Source of the DNA: Siphonodentalium dalli
Lineage: Eukaryota > Mollusca > Scaphopoda > Gadilida > Siphonodentaliidae
Reading direction: 5' to 3'
Assembly: GCA_032622095.1 (NCBI GenBank)
Contig: CP136066.1
Location: 65,068,609 to 65,132,608 of the forward strand
Length of the DNA stretch: 64,000 bases
Shown here: piece after piece, positions 31,746 to 43,670 of the stretch
Numbering within the stretch: position 1 is the stretch's first letter
How the letters are laid out: every line of letters begins with the position of its first letter
Program-made: the position numbers and the translations under genes
Notes under the pieces: model-generated
Database searches by the model: none
The model's input: the letters and a program-made list of their open reading frames with translations, nothing else
What the model was told of the DNA's origin: nothing

Positions 31746-32403
31746 CCTGATATACATCGTAGAAGAACCACCAGAGGGCACTATTTGGTACGAAAACTGA
31801 TAATGAAACAAAATAGCCTTTATAGAATCCTCGAAGTCCATCCAATCGATAAATCTCACTAACGATTGAGTTGACTGCTCCGAAACGTTTCTTCCTAGCA
31901 GACTCCGGAACATTTATTACTTGAAATTGAGATAACCGACTATCAACATTTTTAACTGAGCCACCTTTCAGTTGACCTAATAGCATTAAATGCTGTGTTA
32001 TGATGTCCAATGGAACAGCTATGGTCTGTCCCACTATCGAAGCTGCACCGCCAGCAAGGAATGATCTCAGTTTGCTGTTGGTAAATGATGTGTGCTCATT
32101 TAGATAGTTTCTCACTCCCTCGTAAGTACTTATGTACCCCATTGATGGTATAACTTGCAGCGATGAAATCCAGAAACCCCTGTACATACCCGTGATGCCT
32201 TCAGTCCTGGATATTTTTCTGAAAGCATCAAATGTTCCCTTGTAAACCTCTGTACCTCTTTGAATCTGCAATCGAGTTTTTATTAGTCCAATAGGATAAA
32301 GAAAACATCGTATAACGAGTCCGCTAGTCAAAGTAAGCGGGTAATACTTCTTCTTGTCCATCATTTTTAGTTCAATAATGGTGAGTTCGTCCACGTCCTG
32401 CAT
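31746..32403 (-). CDS. SLC25A44: SLC25A44-like mitochondrial carrier, exon 1 (start codon to residue 219)
   Basis: Member of the mitochondrial carrier family; SLC25A44 is known as an inner-membrane branched-chain amino-acid transporter. I start it at MQDVDELTIIELKMMDKKKY because human SLC25A44 begins at the same place (MEDKRN...LDKKKFY). The frame is open 38 codons further upstream, but that part shows no similarity. Repeat 1 has YPIGLIKTRLQ (residues 36-46), with the usual Asp of PxDxxK changed as in human. Repeat 2 has VPLDIITQHLM (130-140), identical in pattern to human VPIDVVSQHLM. The exon also has the TEGITGMYRGF and LDGLRGFYKGY matrix-helix motifs and ends at YQ/G before donor GTAAGT (phase 1). 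Orthology is confident by pattern. Confidence 0.92.
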
Positions 32404-32772
32404 CTTTTTATGATTTTCAGGAGCACTAATCAATATTTTTCTAAAGAGCTGCCTTAACTGCGGTGGAATACGATATACTATAGTATAATTTAATACACTG
32501 ATTGAATGGCATGGCACATTTGAAACTAATATTTTGCCTTCATCATCTGTAACTTCTTTGATTCACAATAAGTGAGTTCTGTTTGATGTGTAGTTTTTGA
32601 ATGGTGTGCACCCAAGAATTGTTATGCATTCGGATGATCATGTCTGCCGGTGTTCAGAGTAGTGCCATAAATGGATGTAGGCAGTCATCAGTGGAGAGTA
32701 GTTCACCAAGGCACCTGAAATGAGGATTAACATGAATGGATCATCATCAGCACATTTTTATACTATTAGTAA

Positions 32773-33234
32773 CAGCCCCGGGAATTAGCCTGAGCAATAG
32801 GCAATGCAATGCCTAGGTAAAAGCAGAGGCAAAATTGGTTTGCCTAGGCAATTATATTTCCTAGGTAAAACAAGTTCATTGGGTTACTAAAATTGATTTG
32901 TGTCTATCAGAAATAGAACCTCTTTAGCCAAAATGACTTCCTTAAATCACTCCTACAATTGTTTCCATGGCACTGGGCCATTAAATAGCTACCCATTATA
33001 AAAGACACTTATTTTGGAGATGGTTTGGGGAATTGTACATATATGTTGAGTAGTGGCCTGGAAATAATGTTCCCCAAAATAACTAAGCATTTCAGGTTAT
33101 TATTGAATCATATTGTTTGGAGATGGCAATATTGTTGAAAAATTGCCTAGGTAAAATCTGTTTTTGCCAAGGCCGATTTCTTTCACCTAGGCAAATATAT
33201 TTCCTAGGTAAATTTTCCTTAATTCCCAGGGCTG
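32773..33234. mobile_element. MITE with CCTAGG-rich interior
   Basis: Ends CAGCCCCGGGAATTA and its inverse TAATTCCCAGGGCTG. The interior carries repeated CCTAGG boxes (TGCCTAGGTAAA, TTTGCCTAGGCAA, TTCCTAGGTAAA), clustered near both ends. Flanks TTAGTAA and TGGTAAT are only roughly similar, so the target duplication is uncertain. It lies 370 bp upstream of the SLC25A44 start codon. Confidence 0.65.
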
Positions 33235-33569
33235 TGGTAATAGTGAAGTGCGGTTTTATGGTTACTCCGATTTCTTTCGGTTTTAATTCAAAAGTAAACT
33301 GCAACGATATAATCTATAAAACCTACTCTTTCAGTTTCAATTAAGCGACACCGCTGGTCTCTGAAAGTGTGAATGTCCTTTTACAAGATGCATGGTTAGC
33401 GAGAGCTTTTGTCAGCTGCTATTTGCCACCATTACTACTAGTAGTAGCAGTTTCACTCATGAGCATTTGGGTGTCATATGAGCTGATATTGGCACATATA
33501 CATCACATTGCCACATAAACTATGGAAATATTACATCAAATATTATACCATCTGCTCTATGCATATAGG

Positions 33570-34082
33570 CAGGGAAGGATCCAGGGCTCTTTTGATACCT
33601 GTTACAGGTTTGGGGGCCCAAACTCTGGTGGCCTAAATGTCCCTAAATTGCAAGTGGATAGTTTTATTAAAGCTGAATTTTCGATATTTTGAAGGAAATC
33701 TTCTATTATAATTCAACAACATGCAATGCAAATCATAAATATACAGTTGATATAGAGCCTTTATTTGCTTAATCAAGTGTCCGGTGAGAACTATTTTAAC
33801 CCTTTAATGACTGGGGCTTCTTGAAATTTTGCAAAAATCCTGTGCCAATGCATTCTCTTATATAAATGAGAGTCTCCCATCTAAGGAGCCTTGCATATAT
33901 AAGATAATACATTGGCCTTTATCTTGACCTTGTAAGCCAGTGCATTTATTCGGGATCTTTAATGCTGCACATAAGGGAGGGGGCGACCTACCCCATCTCA
34001 GGCCTACGGCCCTTGGGATATGCCTTCGGCATATCATGGTCCCAAAACAGGTGTCCCCAAAAAATCGCTGGATCCATCCCTG
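33570..34082. mobile_element. hAT-type element with perfect 8-bp target duplication
   Basis: Inverted ends CAGGGAAGGATCCAG / CTGGATCCATCCCTG, flanked by CATATAGG at 33562-33569 and 34083-34090. The interior contains a truncated family Q MITE (about 33797-33985, from TTAACCCTTTAATGACTGG to GCTGCACAT). No transposase frame. Confidence 0.88.
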
Positions 34083-34329
34083 CATATAGGTGTATTGAGT
34101 AAAACCATAACCGAAACCAAAACCTGGTTTTTCTACAATACCGAAATGAAATGAAATTTCAAAACCGAACATCACCAATTGCCAAAAAAAAAACAAATTG
34201 AATGGTTGTGGTTATAAGTCAGAACAAACAAGAATTGCACCTCAGGTGCTGGGATACCCACATGGTGCCAATTGAAACATCAGCAGTATGGAAACCAAAG
34301 TTAAAAAGATTTATGAGCGGACGGACGGA

Positions 34330-34545
34330 AATCCAACATTTTTTAGATAAAAAAAGGATAACTTTTGAACGAAAAATGTGAACAACATCAATGAACCCTC
34401 TTTTGAAAGCCTTCCTGATGATAAACATGCCAAATTTTATCAATATCTGATATTAAAACCATAATTGAGATATATGAGTAGATAGACAGTATGACAGAAG
34501 GATGCATGTAATCCAGTATACCTCACAATTTTGGATGGGGGTATA
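34330..34545 (+). repeat. Single tandem-repeat unit with GTATACC hairpin end
   Basis: One unit related to the array at 21.6-22.1 kb (GAACAACATCAATGAACCCT, GAGATATATGAGTAGATAG), followed by CCAGTATACCTCAC...GGATGGGGGTATAATTA, the same kind of end as at 21.15 and 47.24 kb. Confidence 0.7.
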
Positions 34546-34699
34546 ATTAGAGAAAGTGCATCCTCATTTAGCCTGCCGGTAGGTGCCAGGTAGGCTAAAT
34601 ATGTAACATAATCTTTTAAGTAATTTTTTTATTTTGCAATTTTTTTTTAATGGTTTTTTCTTATGCTTAAATTCAATGGGGTGAGAATATTTTTCATTG

Positions 34700-34830
34700 C
34701 TTTTTGTATGTTAGGAAGGACTGTGGTTGTTGTGAATCAACTTCACCATCGCTGGGTGACATATGGCGGCCAAATGCTCTATTCACCTTACCAGCTGAGC
34801 CAACAGAATAGGGAGGCTAGGGAGCCACCC
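34700..34830 (-). mobile_element. Possible tRNA-derived SINE head, decayed
   Basis: On the minus strand TGGCTCAGCTGG (34802-34791) is a perfect pol III A-box match. About 45 bases further, AGTTGATTCAC resembles a degenerate B box. It could be the remains of a SINE or a tRNA pseudogene. The long plus-strand ORF here is then not a protein. No tail was recognised. Confidence 0.35.
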
Positions 34831-35504
34831 CAGTCTTTACATTTTGAAAACAGGAGGCACGATATCTATATGGTGCTTCCTACAATTTTAAGTCATGGCC
34901 CAGGGGTGATAATGATGTCCAAGGGTGAATCAAATGGGGGAGTGGACCCAGTACAATATCTCTCTGAGCATTCGAAGTCTCAGCACTGAATATTGCTAAC
35001 ACACATGTAAAATACAGCAGTTTACATGTTTTACATTACTCACATGTATACAATTATTTTATCTGGGTTTAAATTACTTCAATTTGGTATTTGCAAGGGC
35101 GGATTCAATATCTCTGGCCTATTTTTCGCCATGCAGAGCAAACAATTTCTGAAACATTTGTTTAAGAGTGTCGGAAAATATCTCGCCCAGCTCCAAGTTT
35201 TGGGTGCTCAAAAGTTTCAACACTGAATATAAACAATAAATATAGCAATTTTAACTGTGGTGTCAACAATTAGACAATTCCATCTACATGTACATGTATA
35301 GAGCAAATTAGTGTTAAACATGAGTCGACTACACTAGTAGAGCGGACAAACTCAAAAAGCTCACTAGAAGTAGGAGTTTAGTCCATCAGCACCACACACG
35401 GGCTTGTGATACATCATTTTGAAGGTTATGACATTCCGTATCGGATTGGACCCGGTGTGAAATATACAAATGATGCAAAAGATGATTTTTAGCTGATTAA
35501 GTGC

Positions 35505-36300
35505 CAAAATTCAGCAAAAATCCCTGTTTTTGTAAAATTCGGCAAAATGAGAAATATAAGATTAGAAGCGCGAATATTTTGCGCTAAAATATTGTAGTCT
35601 ATATACCTCTAGACATTTACTATGATAGTGGTACGATTTCTCTGATATAACGAAGACTGTTTTTATATTTATTGTAAAAATAGACAAAACAGCGCAATTT
35701 TTCAATTTTTTTGCATCACTTAATGGGCGATAGATCAATATTGTTATGACCAAGGATATCGTATATAGTCTAGAAAAGTGCGGATATATATACCGCATAC
35801 GACAATATGCTGAATATGCCATCATATTTAACACGTGATGTGTTATGTAAGATTATTTCAACCCTCACCCCAAAATTCATCAAAAAGTCACTGTTTTAGG
35901 GAAATTTGGCACAAATGAATACAAAAGAACAGGTATTCGGGATATGTTTGTGCTACAATGTAGCAGGTTACACACTTACAAACAGATAGTAATGAAATGG
36001 CATGATTGTGGTGATAGATGTGAAAATTTCTTAAATTTACGTGGAAAATAGACAAAAAATCATTCATTTTCAGTTGTTTCGCCCCTCTTAATAGGCGATT
36101 ATTCAGTATTGCATTGAATGGACATCCCGTATATAATATAGAAACTTGTGGAAATATATACTGCATATGTTTGTAGGATAAAGATGTCATTCTTTGCCAT
36201 ATATGATATGTGGTGGTAGATTGTGTCATCCCCACCCCAAAATTCAGAAGAAACAAAATCAGTTTTAGAAATTTCATTATGGCAGAATACAAAAGCACAA
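35505..36300 (+). repeat. Tandem repeat, units of about 361 bp
   Basis: The box CCAAAATTCA(G/T)CA begins units at about 35509, 35871 and 36232. Within each unit, AATGGGCGAT or AATAGGCGATT, a GGATATCGTATATAG-like box and a GATATATACCGCATA-like box keep the same spacing. The units are strongly diverged; the third is partial. Confidence 0.65.
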
Positions 36301-36769
36301 TGGGATCTAATCATGTCAATGGGAGGTTATTTGTCAATCAAAATTCCAAAAGAAATTTGCTCCCTGTTCACATTGAAGACAGTATAATGTCTGAATTAAC
36401 ATGTGACTATATTAGAGTTTTGGCATTATGGTGTGATAAACGATATCGTCTATCAGAAATTACTAGTACCATCCCTGCAACAGAATTAACACCTTCACTA
36501 GAGCAATTGGTGCAGACAGAATGAAAGTATTTTTCGCAAGATAACTCTAAACTGCTTTTAACTCAGGAAATTTGCCACGTGTTCGGGTATTGACTGGAAT
36601 CAATATGTTCATATTTGCTTCATTCTGTTCAATTACATGTATTAGTGCCACAAAATGAAATGAAGGAATAAATGTTGTAACCAATATTCACAATATAAAT
36701 GAATCTCTGACGGATTTCAAATCTAATCAGTTGGACGAATAGAATCTCAAACCTTGGTGACGTTGGTCG

Positions 36770-38998
36770 GAGTCTGAGAATCCTGTATGTATATTTTGCT
36801 GTGCTGCACATGAACATCTGTACATGAACATATACCGGTAGTAGGCCTACAGGCTACAGATCGCTTTGTTTGGAATTTGAATAGTTGAATGGAACCATGT
36901 GTAGTGTTGGGAATTCTTATCAAAATCCACTGATAAATACTAAAATAGTTTTTTATTCAGCAAATGGCTTCGGTAGGGCTGGGCGATATTACAATATATT
37001 TATTGACTATAGTCGGTTTGGAAAAGAAAAACCGTGTGTAAAATAAAAATTCAATATATCGCAACCGCAATTTTATCACCTCAAAATTGGTTTAAAATTA
37101 CAATCCAATACTGAGTTGAATACTTTAGAGGACCGCTGATTGAAAAGCAGCCTTTATCGGTCGCTCACAATTTAAGTCTCCATTGTCTTTTATTGTAACC
37201 AATGACGCAATGGTTGTATCTTGGGCTGAAGTAGAGCGATGGAGTATCTTCTTCCGAATCCAACCTGGTAGCGGTGTAACGTCACGAGCGATATTTCATC
37301 CAAACTTTCCGACTCATGACTCGGCGGTATTTGTCGTTCAATTATATCTTAAAACTTGACTCGGGGAACGAACATGTCTCAATCCTTCTAGAGTTGACGT
37401 GTTAGTGTTCCTTGCCAAGAATTTAGACAAATAAACTCACGAACAGCAACACTGTTCAATAATTAATTATGATTATCTTTCCCGTGTTCAAAAGTTAATT
37501 AAAAATGTTCCGTAATTTATTGTGTATGATAAACTGCACACAGCCCAGAATGAACCATCTTGGCCCAATTCTACTAGGTCCTCTATCAACCTATGAGCAC
37601 GTGCTTAGCTATGACGTAACGGGTATGCGCATCGCATACTGATATGTAAACAATGGAGTAATCAGGATAACTTGCGCCTGTAATTCACTCAATTGTTGTT
37701 GCGTATTCCAGAAGGCAGGAACTTTATAGAATGGGCACATGCTATTGTGAGAATAGTGTATAATTTACTGCCTGGCGATAGTGTGTACAACTTTACATCC
37801 CTTATTCAAGTTATTGGGGCCTTAAGCCGTATAACGAAAACCCGGAGTGTTAATATATCTCGTTTAAAATTTGATTTTACGTTGTAATTTTCAATAGTAA
37901 AATAACATTCAATAAAACCGTATATCGCGGTGTTATTTTGGAAAAATAGCGGTTTTTAAAATCGTCAATACCGCCCAACCCTAGGCTTCGGCATTGTTGA
38001 TTGCCGTACGTAACCAATTATGAATATCAATATGAATCATGATTATGAGGGCTGACAAACTGTCATAAGCCGTCTAAATGTAAGAAACAAATCAGCATTG
38101 TCCTCCCACACCACAAACACAGCCGAGAGGCTTCAGCGCCGAAACCCATACAGATACAGACTGGGGAGGATTGTCAGCCAGATTGACCAACGCGGAAGTG
38201 TCTGACTCAAAACTTGTCTCGAAAACCGGTGATCGACTTACCGAGAATGACGAGATAACAAGAAAACATGGCGAAATTTCTATGTACATATCTAAGAATA
38301 TATTTACACCCATATTCCACAATCGTACACATACAAACCTAAAGAAAACAGCTGTTTGCCGTTGGACACGTAAGAATTATGAAATCTTATCTAAATTCTA
38401 ATGACCTTGACCTTGAAAATATTCCAAAAACTGTATCAATCTCTCAGAATGGCGACTTTACCATATTCCGAAACGAAACTCGACCAGCTTTATTTCTGAG
38501 TTCCTCAACAATAACAAATAACGAATTAGCCACACCAAACGAAAGCTTGTGAGGCTCAAGAATACAGGTAAATAAAAAACACAACACACAACATGAGTGC
38601 CTTCGCTACCATGCTTAGCCTATATTAAAATATATTTATAACAGTTAGCCCTACACGGTTCACACGAATGATCTGCATGCATTGCTGATCAATATCAGAG
38701 GTCATTGTAGTAGCATTTGATACAAAAATGCACATCGTTTGTAGGCCTATACACAAAAGCAACCACATATATCTACCCCTTTATATGCAAAAATACAATA
38801 GTAAAACTATACTACTAGAGTAATAGTATTGTATTTTGAACACTTTTTTTTCGGAGTCTGAGAATCATGTATGTATATTTTGCTCTACATGTACTAGTAG
38901 GCCTACAGGCTACAGATGCTTTGTTTTGGAATTTGAATAGTTGAATGGAACCATGTGCAGTTGTTAGAAATTCTTATCAAAATCCACTGAGTAATTTT
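36770..38998 (+). repeat. Direct repeats of about 150-180 bp, 2.1 kb apart
   Basis: 36770-36945 and 38850-38990 share GGAGTCTGAGAATC, TGTATGTATATTTTGCT, GTAGGCCTACAGGCTACAG, GAATTTGAATAGTTGAATGG and TCTTATCAAAATCCACTGA in order. They flank a hAT-split MITE and a stretch with no recognised coding. They could be LTR-like ends or a local duplication; no polypurine tract or primer site was seen, so I do not call an LTR element. Confidence 0.55.
36974..37983. mobile_element. hAT element, non-autonomous, 1010 bp, perfect 8-bp target duplication
   Basis: Inverted ends TAGGGCTGGGCGATATT and its imperfect inverse in AATACCGCCCAACCCTA. Target duplication GGCTTCGG at 36966-36973 and 37984-37991. It is inserted into an AGCCCTCATAATTGGC-family MITE, whose halves (CAGCAAATGGCTTCGG and GGCTTCGGCATTG) rejoin exactly when one copy of the 8 bp is removed. 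No transposase frame. Confidence 0.9.
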
Positions 38999-38999
38999 A

Positions 39000-39740
39000 G
39001 ACGAACTCGACATCAGAATATTGTTTTTGTTTTCATTTTCGAAAAAAATCACCATTAAACAATTTGTAAGTTCATTCGGGAGGTTTTATGTTTTAAGTTT
39101 TATGAATTATGTGGACATATTTTTTATTTAATATATTACATGAATAAATTAAATTAAATGAAGCTATTACTTTTATGATGTTTTGTTTGAGATTATTTGT
39201 ATGTTTTATGAGTGAATATTTTACAAGAATAAATTACTTTTATTATTACTTTTGTTATTACTTTTATGATGTTTTGTCATTAGTTTATTTGACATATTTT
39301 ATGAGATTATTTTAGGTTTATGATAAGGTAAGTTTATTGTGAATATATTGAAGTTATTACTTACAAATTACGTGGTAAATCCAAATATCACGTTCGAACA
39401 CTATAAGGAATTATGATTAATGAAGATTCAATGAGAAAACGAATAAAAAATTTGACAGTTGTTCACACTCTGTTCACGTTGGCACCAAGTGTTTGTATAA
39501 CAGTCGGTAGAATATACAGAGTCGTCTTTCTGATGCTGATATAATTTCAGTGAGAACTATTCGATGTTTGTTTAGATAAGTTTGCTGAGTGCATTTCAGT
39601 TAGAACTGATCAGTTGTTTGTTTTACCGCATCAGATCTAACGACTTTTAGACTATATAGTTGAATGAAATTGACTTTACCATATCACATCTTCATCATGC
39701 CTTCGTACAACCTCCGTCAAAATCAGCTCATAGACTACCC
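39000..39740. other. AT-rich non-coding stretch, nothing recognised
   Basis: Low-complexity TTTATGA/TTATTACTTTTATGATG-type sequence around 39.1-39.4 kb, with repeated words but no regular period. No gene signals. Confidence 0.4.
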
Positions 39741-39745
39741 GTGTA

Positions 39746-39905
39746 TTAAAGGTACTCAATCCGAACAGAGGGTCCCCATCTCAACAGATTCCAACAACAA
39801 CAATCCGATCAGAGGGTCCTATATTACTATTTCTTTGGTTTTGGTAGTAAAAACTATTTGATTCGAGTCGAGGAACCCATCAAACAAAGCTCAGAGTTAC
39901 TAAAA
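39746..39905. mobile_element. TTAA MITE, family P, left fragment
   Basis: TTAAAGGTACTCAATCCG, AACAACAACAATCCGATC and GAGTCGAGGAACCCATCAAA, very close to 17944-18110. The right half is missing after CTCAGAGTTAC. Confidence 0.75.
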
Positions 39906-40289
39906 ATGAGTTAATCAAGACCCTATAATCCCTCTAATTAGTTGTTATTGTTACAACAAAGAATAAGTGCGCACACAAGCTTAGTCCCACACAAGCCGTA
40001 ATCCCCAAGCCGTAATCCCTCCACTAATTAGTTAGATCAAACGACTGGCCGAATCTTCCCTGCCGAAACTTCCCTCCGCCGAAAAATACATGGCCGAAAC
40101 TTCCCTCCGCCGAATCTTCCCGTTCCCAGACCTGGCACTCAGAGTGAAGTTGATATTCATTGTATTAGTAATGTTCTCAGTACTAGATTATGCACAAAAA
40201 GTAGATATCAGTCTGAACATCGTTTCTTATGCATCTATGATTAATTATAAGCAGACAGAAATATGTTTAAACAAAGTGTTTGTCACTGC

Positions 40290-41757
40290 TGCTGTATCTG
40301 TATCTGTATATGGTACGTCCTTAGTGACCAAATCTGGCTTTTGCAGGACGGTGGGAGGAGCGCTATTGATGTTCTCCCACGGCCGACTTGAATGTATCTA
40401 AGTCGGCAGCGTTGACTGTGGTATCGTCCAGATGGTTCCAGTCAATCACTGTTCTTGGAAAGAAGGAGTTTCCAAATTGATCCGTGTTTGTCGGGATCAG
40501 TTCGAATGCACTTTCGTTGTTTACAGTTCGTTTTTCTACGATGTTATCACTAACAAAATCGTCGAACTTTTTAGCTTTCCTCTTTCTTCTTGGTTTATAG
40601 GTCGTTAGGTAGTTTTCAGGTTTTATACCCGTGCCGACCCCTTAACCACCTTATAAAATAGTGCTAGTCTCTGCTCTGATCTTCTTGATTCTAGTGATGG
40701 TAACTCTTGATCCTTGAGCATGGTTGTCACACAGCCTTTTTCTCTTGATCGGTAGTCTTGTTTGATGAATCGCGCTGCTCTTCGTTGGACCCTCTCTGGT
40801 TTTGATTTGTCTTTCTCGTAGTATGGGTCCCAGATTGTTGCTGCGTATTCTAGTTGGGGGCGAACAAGTGCTATATATGATGTTTTCCTGAAGTCCATTG
40901 GGCAGTGTCTCAGGTTTCGTCGAATGAAGCCCAGGGTTGCCATGTCATGTCGTTTGCGAATTGGACACCGAGGTAGGGGTTGTGATTTACCTCTTGTAGG
41001 AATTGTCCCGCTAGTTGGTAGAAGCGTTGGGTTTTCTGCTTTAGGCTCATGATGTAGCATTTGGATGGATTGAAACTCATTCCCCATTTTATGGCCCACT
41101 GTTCTAGGTTACATAGGTCATGTTGTAGTATTTCATGATCTTTATAGCTATTTATCTGTCGGTAGAGCAGGCAATCATCTGCGAACAATCGGACTTGTGA
41201 TTTTACAGTGTCCGGTAGGTCGTTGATGTGGCATATGAAGAGGAGCGGTCCTAACAATTATCCTTGTGGTACCCCTGATAATACCTCTGCCTCTTCAGAG
41301 AAATCTCCTTCCAGTGCCACTCTCATCTTTCTTTCTTTTAAGAATGACATTAGCCACTGGTGGATCTGGCCTGTGATTCCGTCGTGTTTTAGCTTGACTA
41401 GTAGGCTGTCATGAGGCACAGTGTCAAAGGCCTTAGAGAAGTCAAGGATGGCCATATCTATCTGCTTCTTCTTGTCAAGTGAATTTAGGATGTCATGTGT
41501 AATCACTGCCAGTTGGGTTTCGCAGGAGTATCCACTACGGAAGCCATGGTTTAGATTTGTTAGGATATTGTATTTTTCCAGATGTTCAAGGATGTGGCGG
41601 CAGATGAGGTGTTCCAGCATCTTGCATGGTACTGATGTTAGGGAGACTGGTCGGTAGTTCTCTGCTAGGTGTATATCTCCTTTCTTGTATGCCGGTGCTA
41701 TGTTAGCGCTGCGCCAGTCGATTGGTAATGTCACATGCAAGTCACATGGATAATTTA
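40290..41757 (-). pseudogene. Non-LTR retrotransposon (CR1/L2-type LINE), broken 3' part with reverse transcriptase
   Basis: 5'-truncated copy. The frame shows successive RT blocks: PAYKKGD, NYRPVSLTS, GFRSGYSCETQL, DFSKAFDTVPH, GVPQG, FADDCLLYR (catalytic FADD at 41185-41174), NPSKC and YLGV, then the thumb and C-terminal part LGFIRRNLRHCP, ALVRPQLEYA, VQRRAARF. Breaks: an in-frame TAA at 41260-41258 where the family has Ser after VPQG; a deletion with frameshift near 41.0 kb after YLGVQFANDM; another shift near 40.62 kb. The last part reads NSFFPRTVIDWNHL to a stop at 40365-40363. A 3' UTR of about 70 bp follows, ending in GATACAGATACAG repeats. It is dead but could once have supplied RT to the SINE at 50.3 kb. 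Confidence 0.9.
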
Positions 41758-41759
41758 AT

Positions 41760-43640
41760 GTGACCGTGCTATGTTATATACCAAATCAGTATATGCCTTT
41801 ATTACATGCTACACATGTATACTAACTAAGTTATTAAACCTAACTCACTAATATACATTTTATAGCCGCATTGTAATCATTTCATTCCGCGTACTTGGTT
41901 CATTCCATGTCGCGCTATTCCGTTCTGCACATTCCCCGTTTTCTAGTCTTATCGCTGATCTGTATTTTGCTATTTCCTATTTCTACTTTCGCCCAATATC
42001 TCATCCACTCTATTCTCTACCTTTTATTTACCGCCCAATCTGAGATCTAACTATCGGACACTGAGGTGTTTTAGCCAATTACAGGTAGGCTTATTTACCG
42101 CGCTTTCTCAGTCCGTATTTCGTCACCAAGGTGTAAACATCGCTACATCGTATAACACTCTCAGTGTTATCCTAATTTCTTCATGCTCGAAGAATGTTTA
42201 ATAAGTTTAAGAAGTAATACTATGTTATGACATCTGACCTATGCTTTCCAAAGGATGGTATGTAATATTTGTTATATGTTGTCACCCGTTATTATAGCTT
42301 GTATTTTAATAATATTGTCTTCGGTTTTGAAACTTTAGTGTTGTCACATTTGCATAAATATATTTGCCCCATAATGTATGGATGTTGGAAATCGCACGCT
42401 GCGTTCATAATCTACCTTTTATACTAGCATGTAGGTTTTATTTCTAACTGTTCGTCACAGTTAGGATTGTGTCAAAATAGTTGTTTATATCGACAATAGG
42501 GAAGTTGGTTTTTGACACAATCACATTTCACATATTTATTAATATCCATACTGGATATTTATTCGGCAGCAACTACAACCTATGTATTTGTTCACCAGGG
42601 TCCTTTTATTTCGTTGGATCTCTGGATTGATGTCTGATGTTTGATGTTGTTGGAACTTGGAAGTCAAGCTGTCTGTGTAGATGTTATGTGATGTCATCCA
42701 TATGTGTCTTGTGATGTTGGATTGTGTTCCGTTTGGTATTGCATGACGATGAGTATAGAATAAATATATGATGAAGACTTTTAAAGGTAGGCTCAGTTTA
42801 CTATAGACCCTGCCAGATGATCAAGACTCAGAGCCCCATAAATGTTTGTGATATAGCGACATGGTTCACTAAAGACCCACCCCTGTGCTCTACCACATTA
42901 ACTCCCATTAAATTGTACATTTATAAGGAATTCTAAAGTAAAATTTGACTGCTTTTCTCGTGCCGGTATAAAGTTGAACAAATTATGAAGGTTTTCTAAA
43001 ATTAATTTGAAGAAAACTTATGGCCGGCCAAATTGAATGAATCCTTATGGAATCAGGGAGCTAAATGTGTTCCAGAGTCGGGGAGCGTGTACACCGTGGG
43101 ACTGCTGAATGTGAAGGTAACCGAAGAATGACCTTCACCTGATACACGTGACACGTTATTAAAGGATGACATCGTGTTTATTTGATTTGTACATCATATC
43201 TAAATAATTTAAACTGGTGAATTAATGGGGGAATGGATTTTTGAGAGTGGAAAATTGATTTAACTAGCTGCTGTAGTTCTGGGGTTTTTTCAGACCAAAT
43301 TTGGCTATGGGATAGCCCTGTCGTACATTTGGGTATTTATTTTAAAAAGTAAACACATGACCTACGATTTTTCTTGCATTTTCGTGATCAACTGGTGTCA
43401 ATCTAGCTGGGTAAACACCACTGGAATAGCCTGTAGGCTTCAATTCAGTTAACACTGTCGCCTATGGGAAACCATTTAGTTCAGTGATTCCTTATGTTAG
43501 TCTTGAATATAGTTTGTCCGTATTGTTGAATCGTGTATTCCGTGAGATGGATATGCCCAAAACCCTATTTCCGGATGAGTTGTCACCTGGTTTTCGAGCT
43601 ACTAACTTTGTGCTAATATCTGTTAATAAACGGTAAATTA
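41760..43640. other. Intergenic stretch upstream of TMEM223, nothing recognised
   Basis: No ORF of note and no repeat family recognised. The promoter of TMEM223 must lie in its last part, but I see no convincing core element. Confidence 0.4.
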
Positions 43641-43670
43641 TCACGGTCTGAGAACTACAAATGCTGCAAG

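Larger units (their letters stand above)
16092..32403 (-). other. SLC25A44: SLC25A44 gene locus (three coding exons, two introns)
   Basis: Span of the carrier gene on the minus strand. Intron 1 is 31745-25173 (about 6.6 kb) and intron 2 is 25044-16281 (about 8.8 kb), both with GT-AG ends. Joining the exons gives 219 codons plus 1 base, then 128 bases, then 189 bases including the stop: 324 residues, against roughly 310-315 in vertebrates. Intron 2 holds decayed copies of exon 2, four TTAA or hAT elements and several palindromic MITEs. No promoter could be identified upstream. Confidence 0.85.

Noticed and set aside
32404-32517. Upstream 38 codons as the true N-terminus of the carrier
   Set aside because: The frame is open but the sequence has no counterpart in SLC25A44, and the family starts at the MQDVDE position.
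34663-34989. 108-codon plus ORF
   Set aside because: It overlaps a tRNA-like A box on the other strand and shows no domain; likely SINE-derived.
36770-38998. LTR retrotransposon
   Set aside because: There is no TG...CA end, primer site, polypurine tract or gag/pol frame between the direct repeats.
40090-40401. 103-codon plus ORF as a gene
   Set aside because: Its second half overlaps the 3' end of the LINE on the opposite strand.
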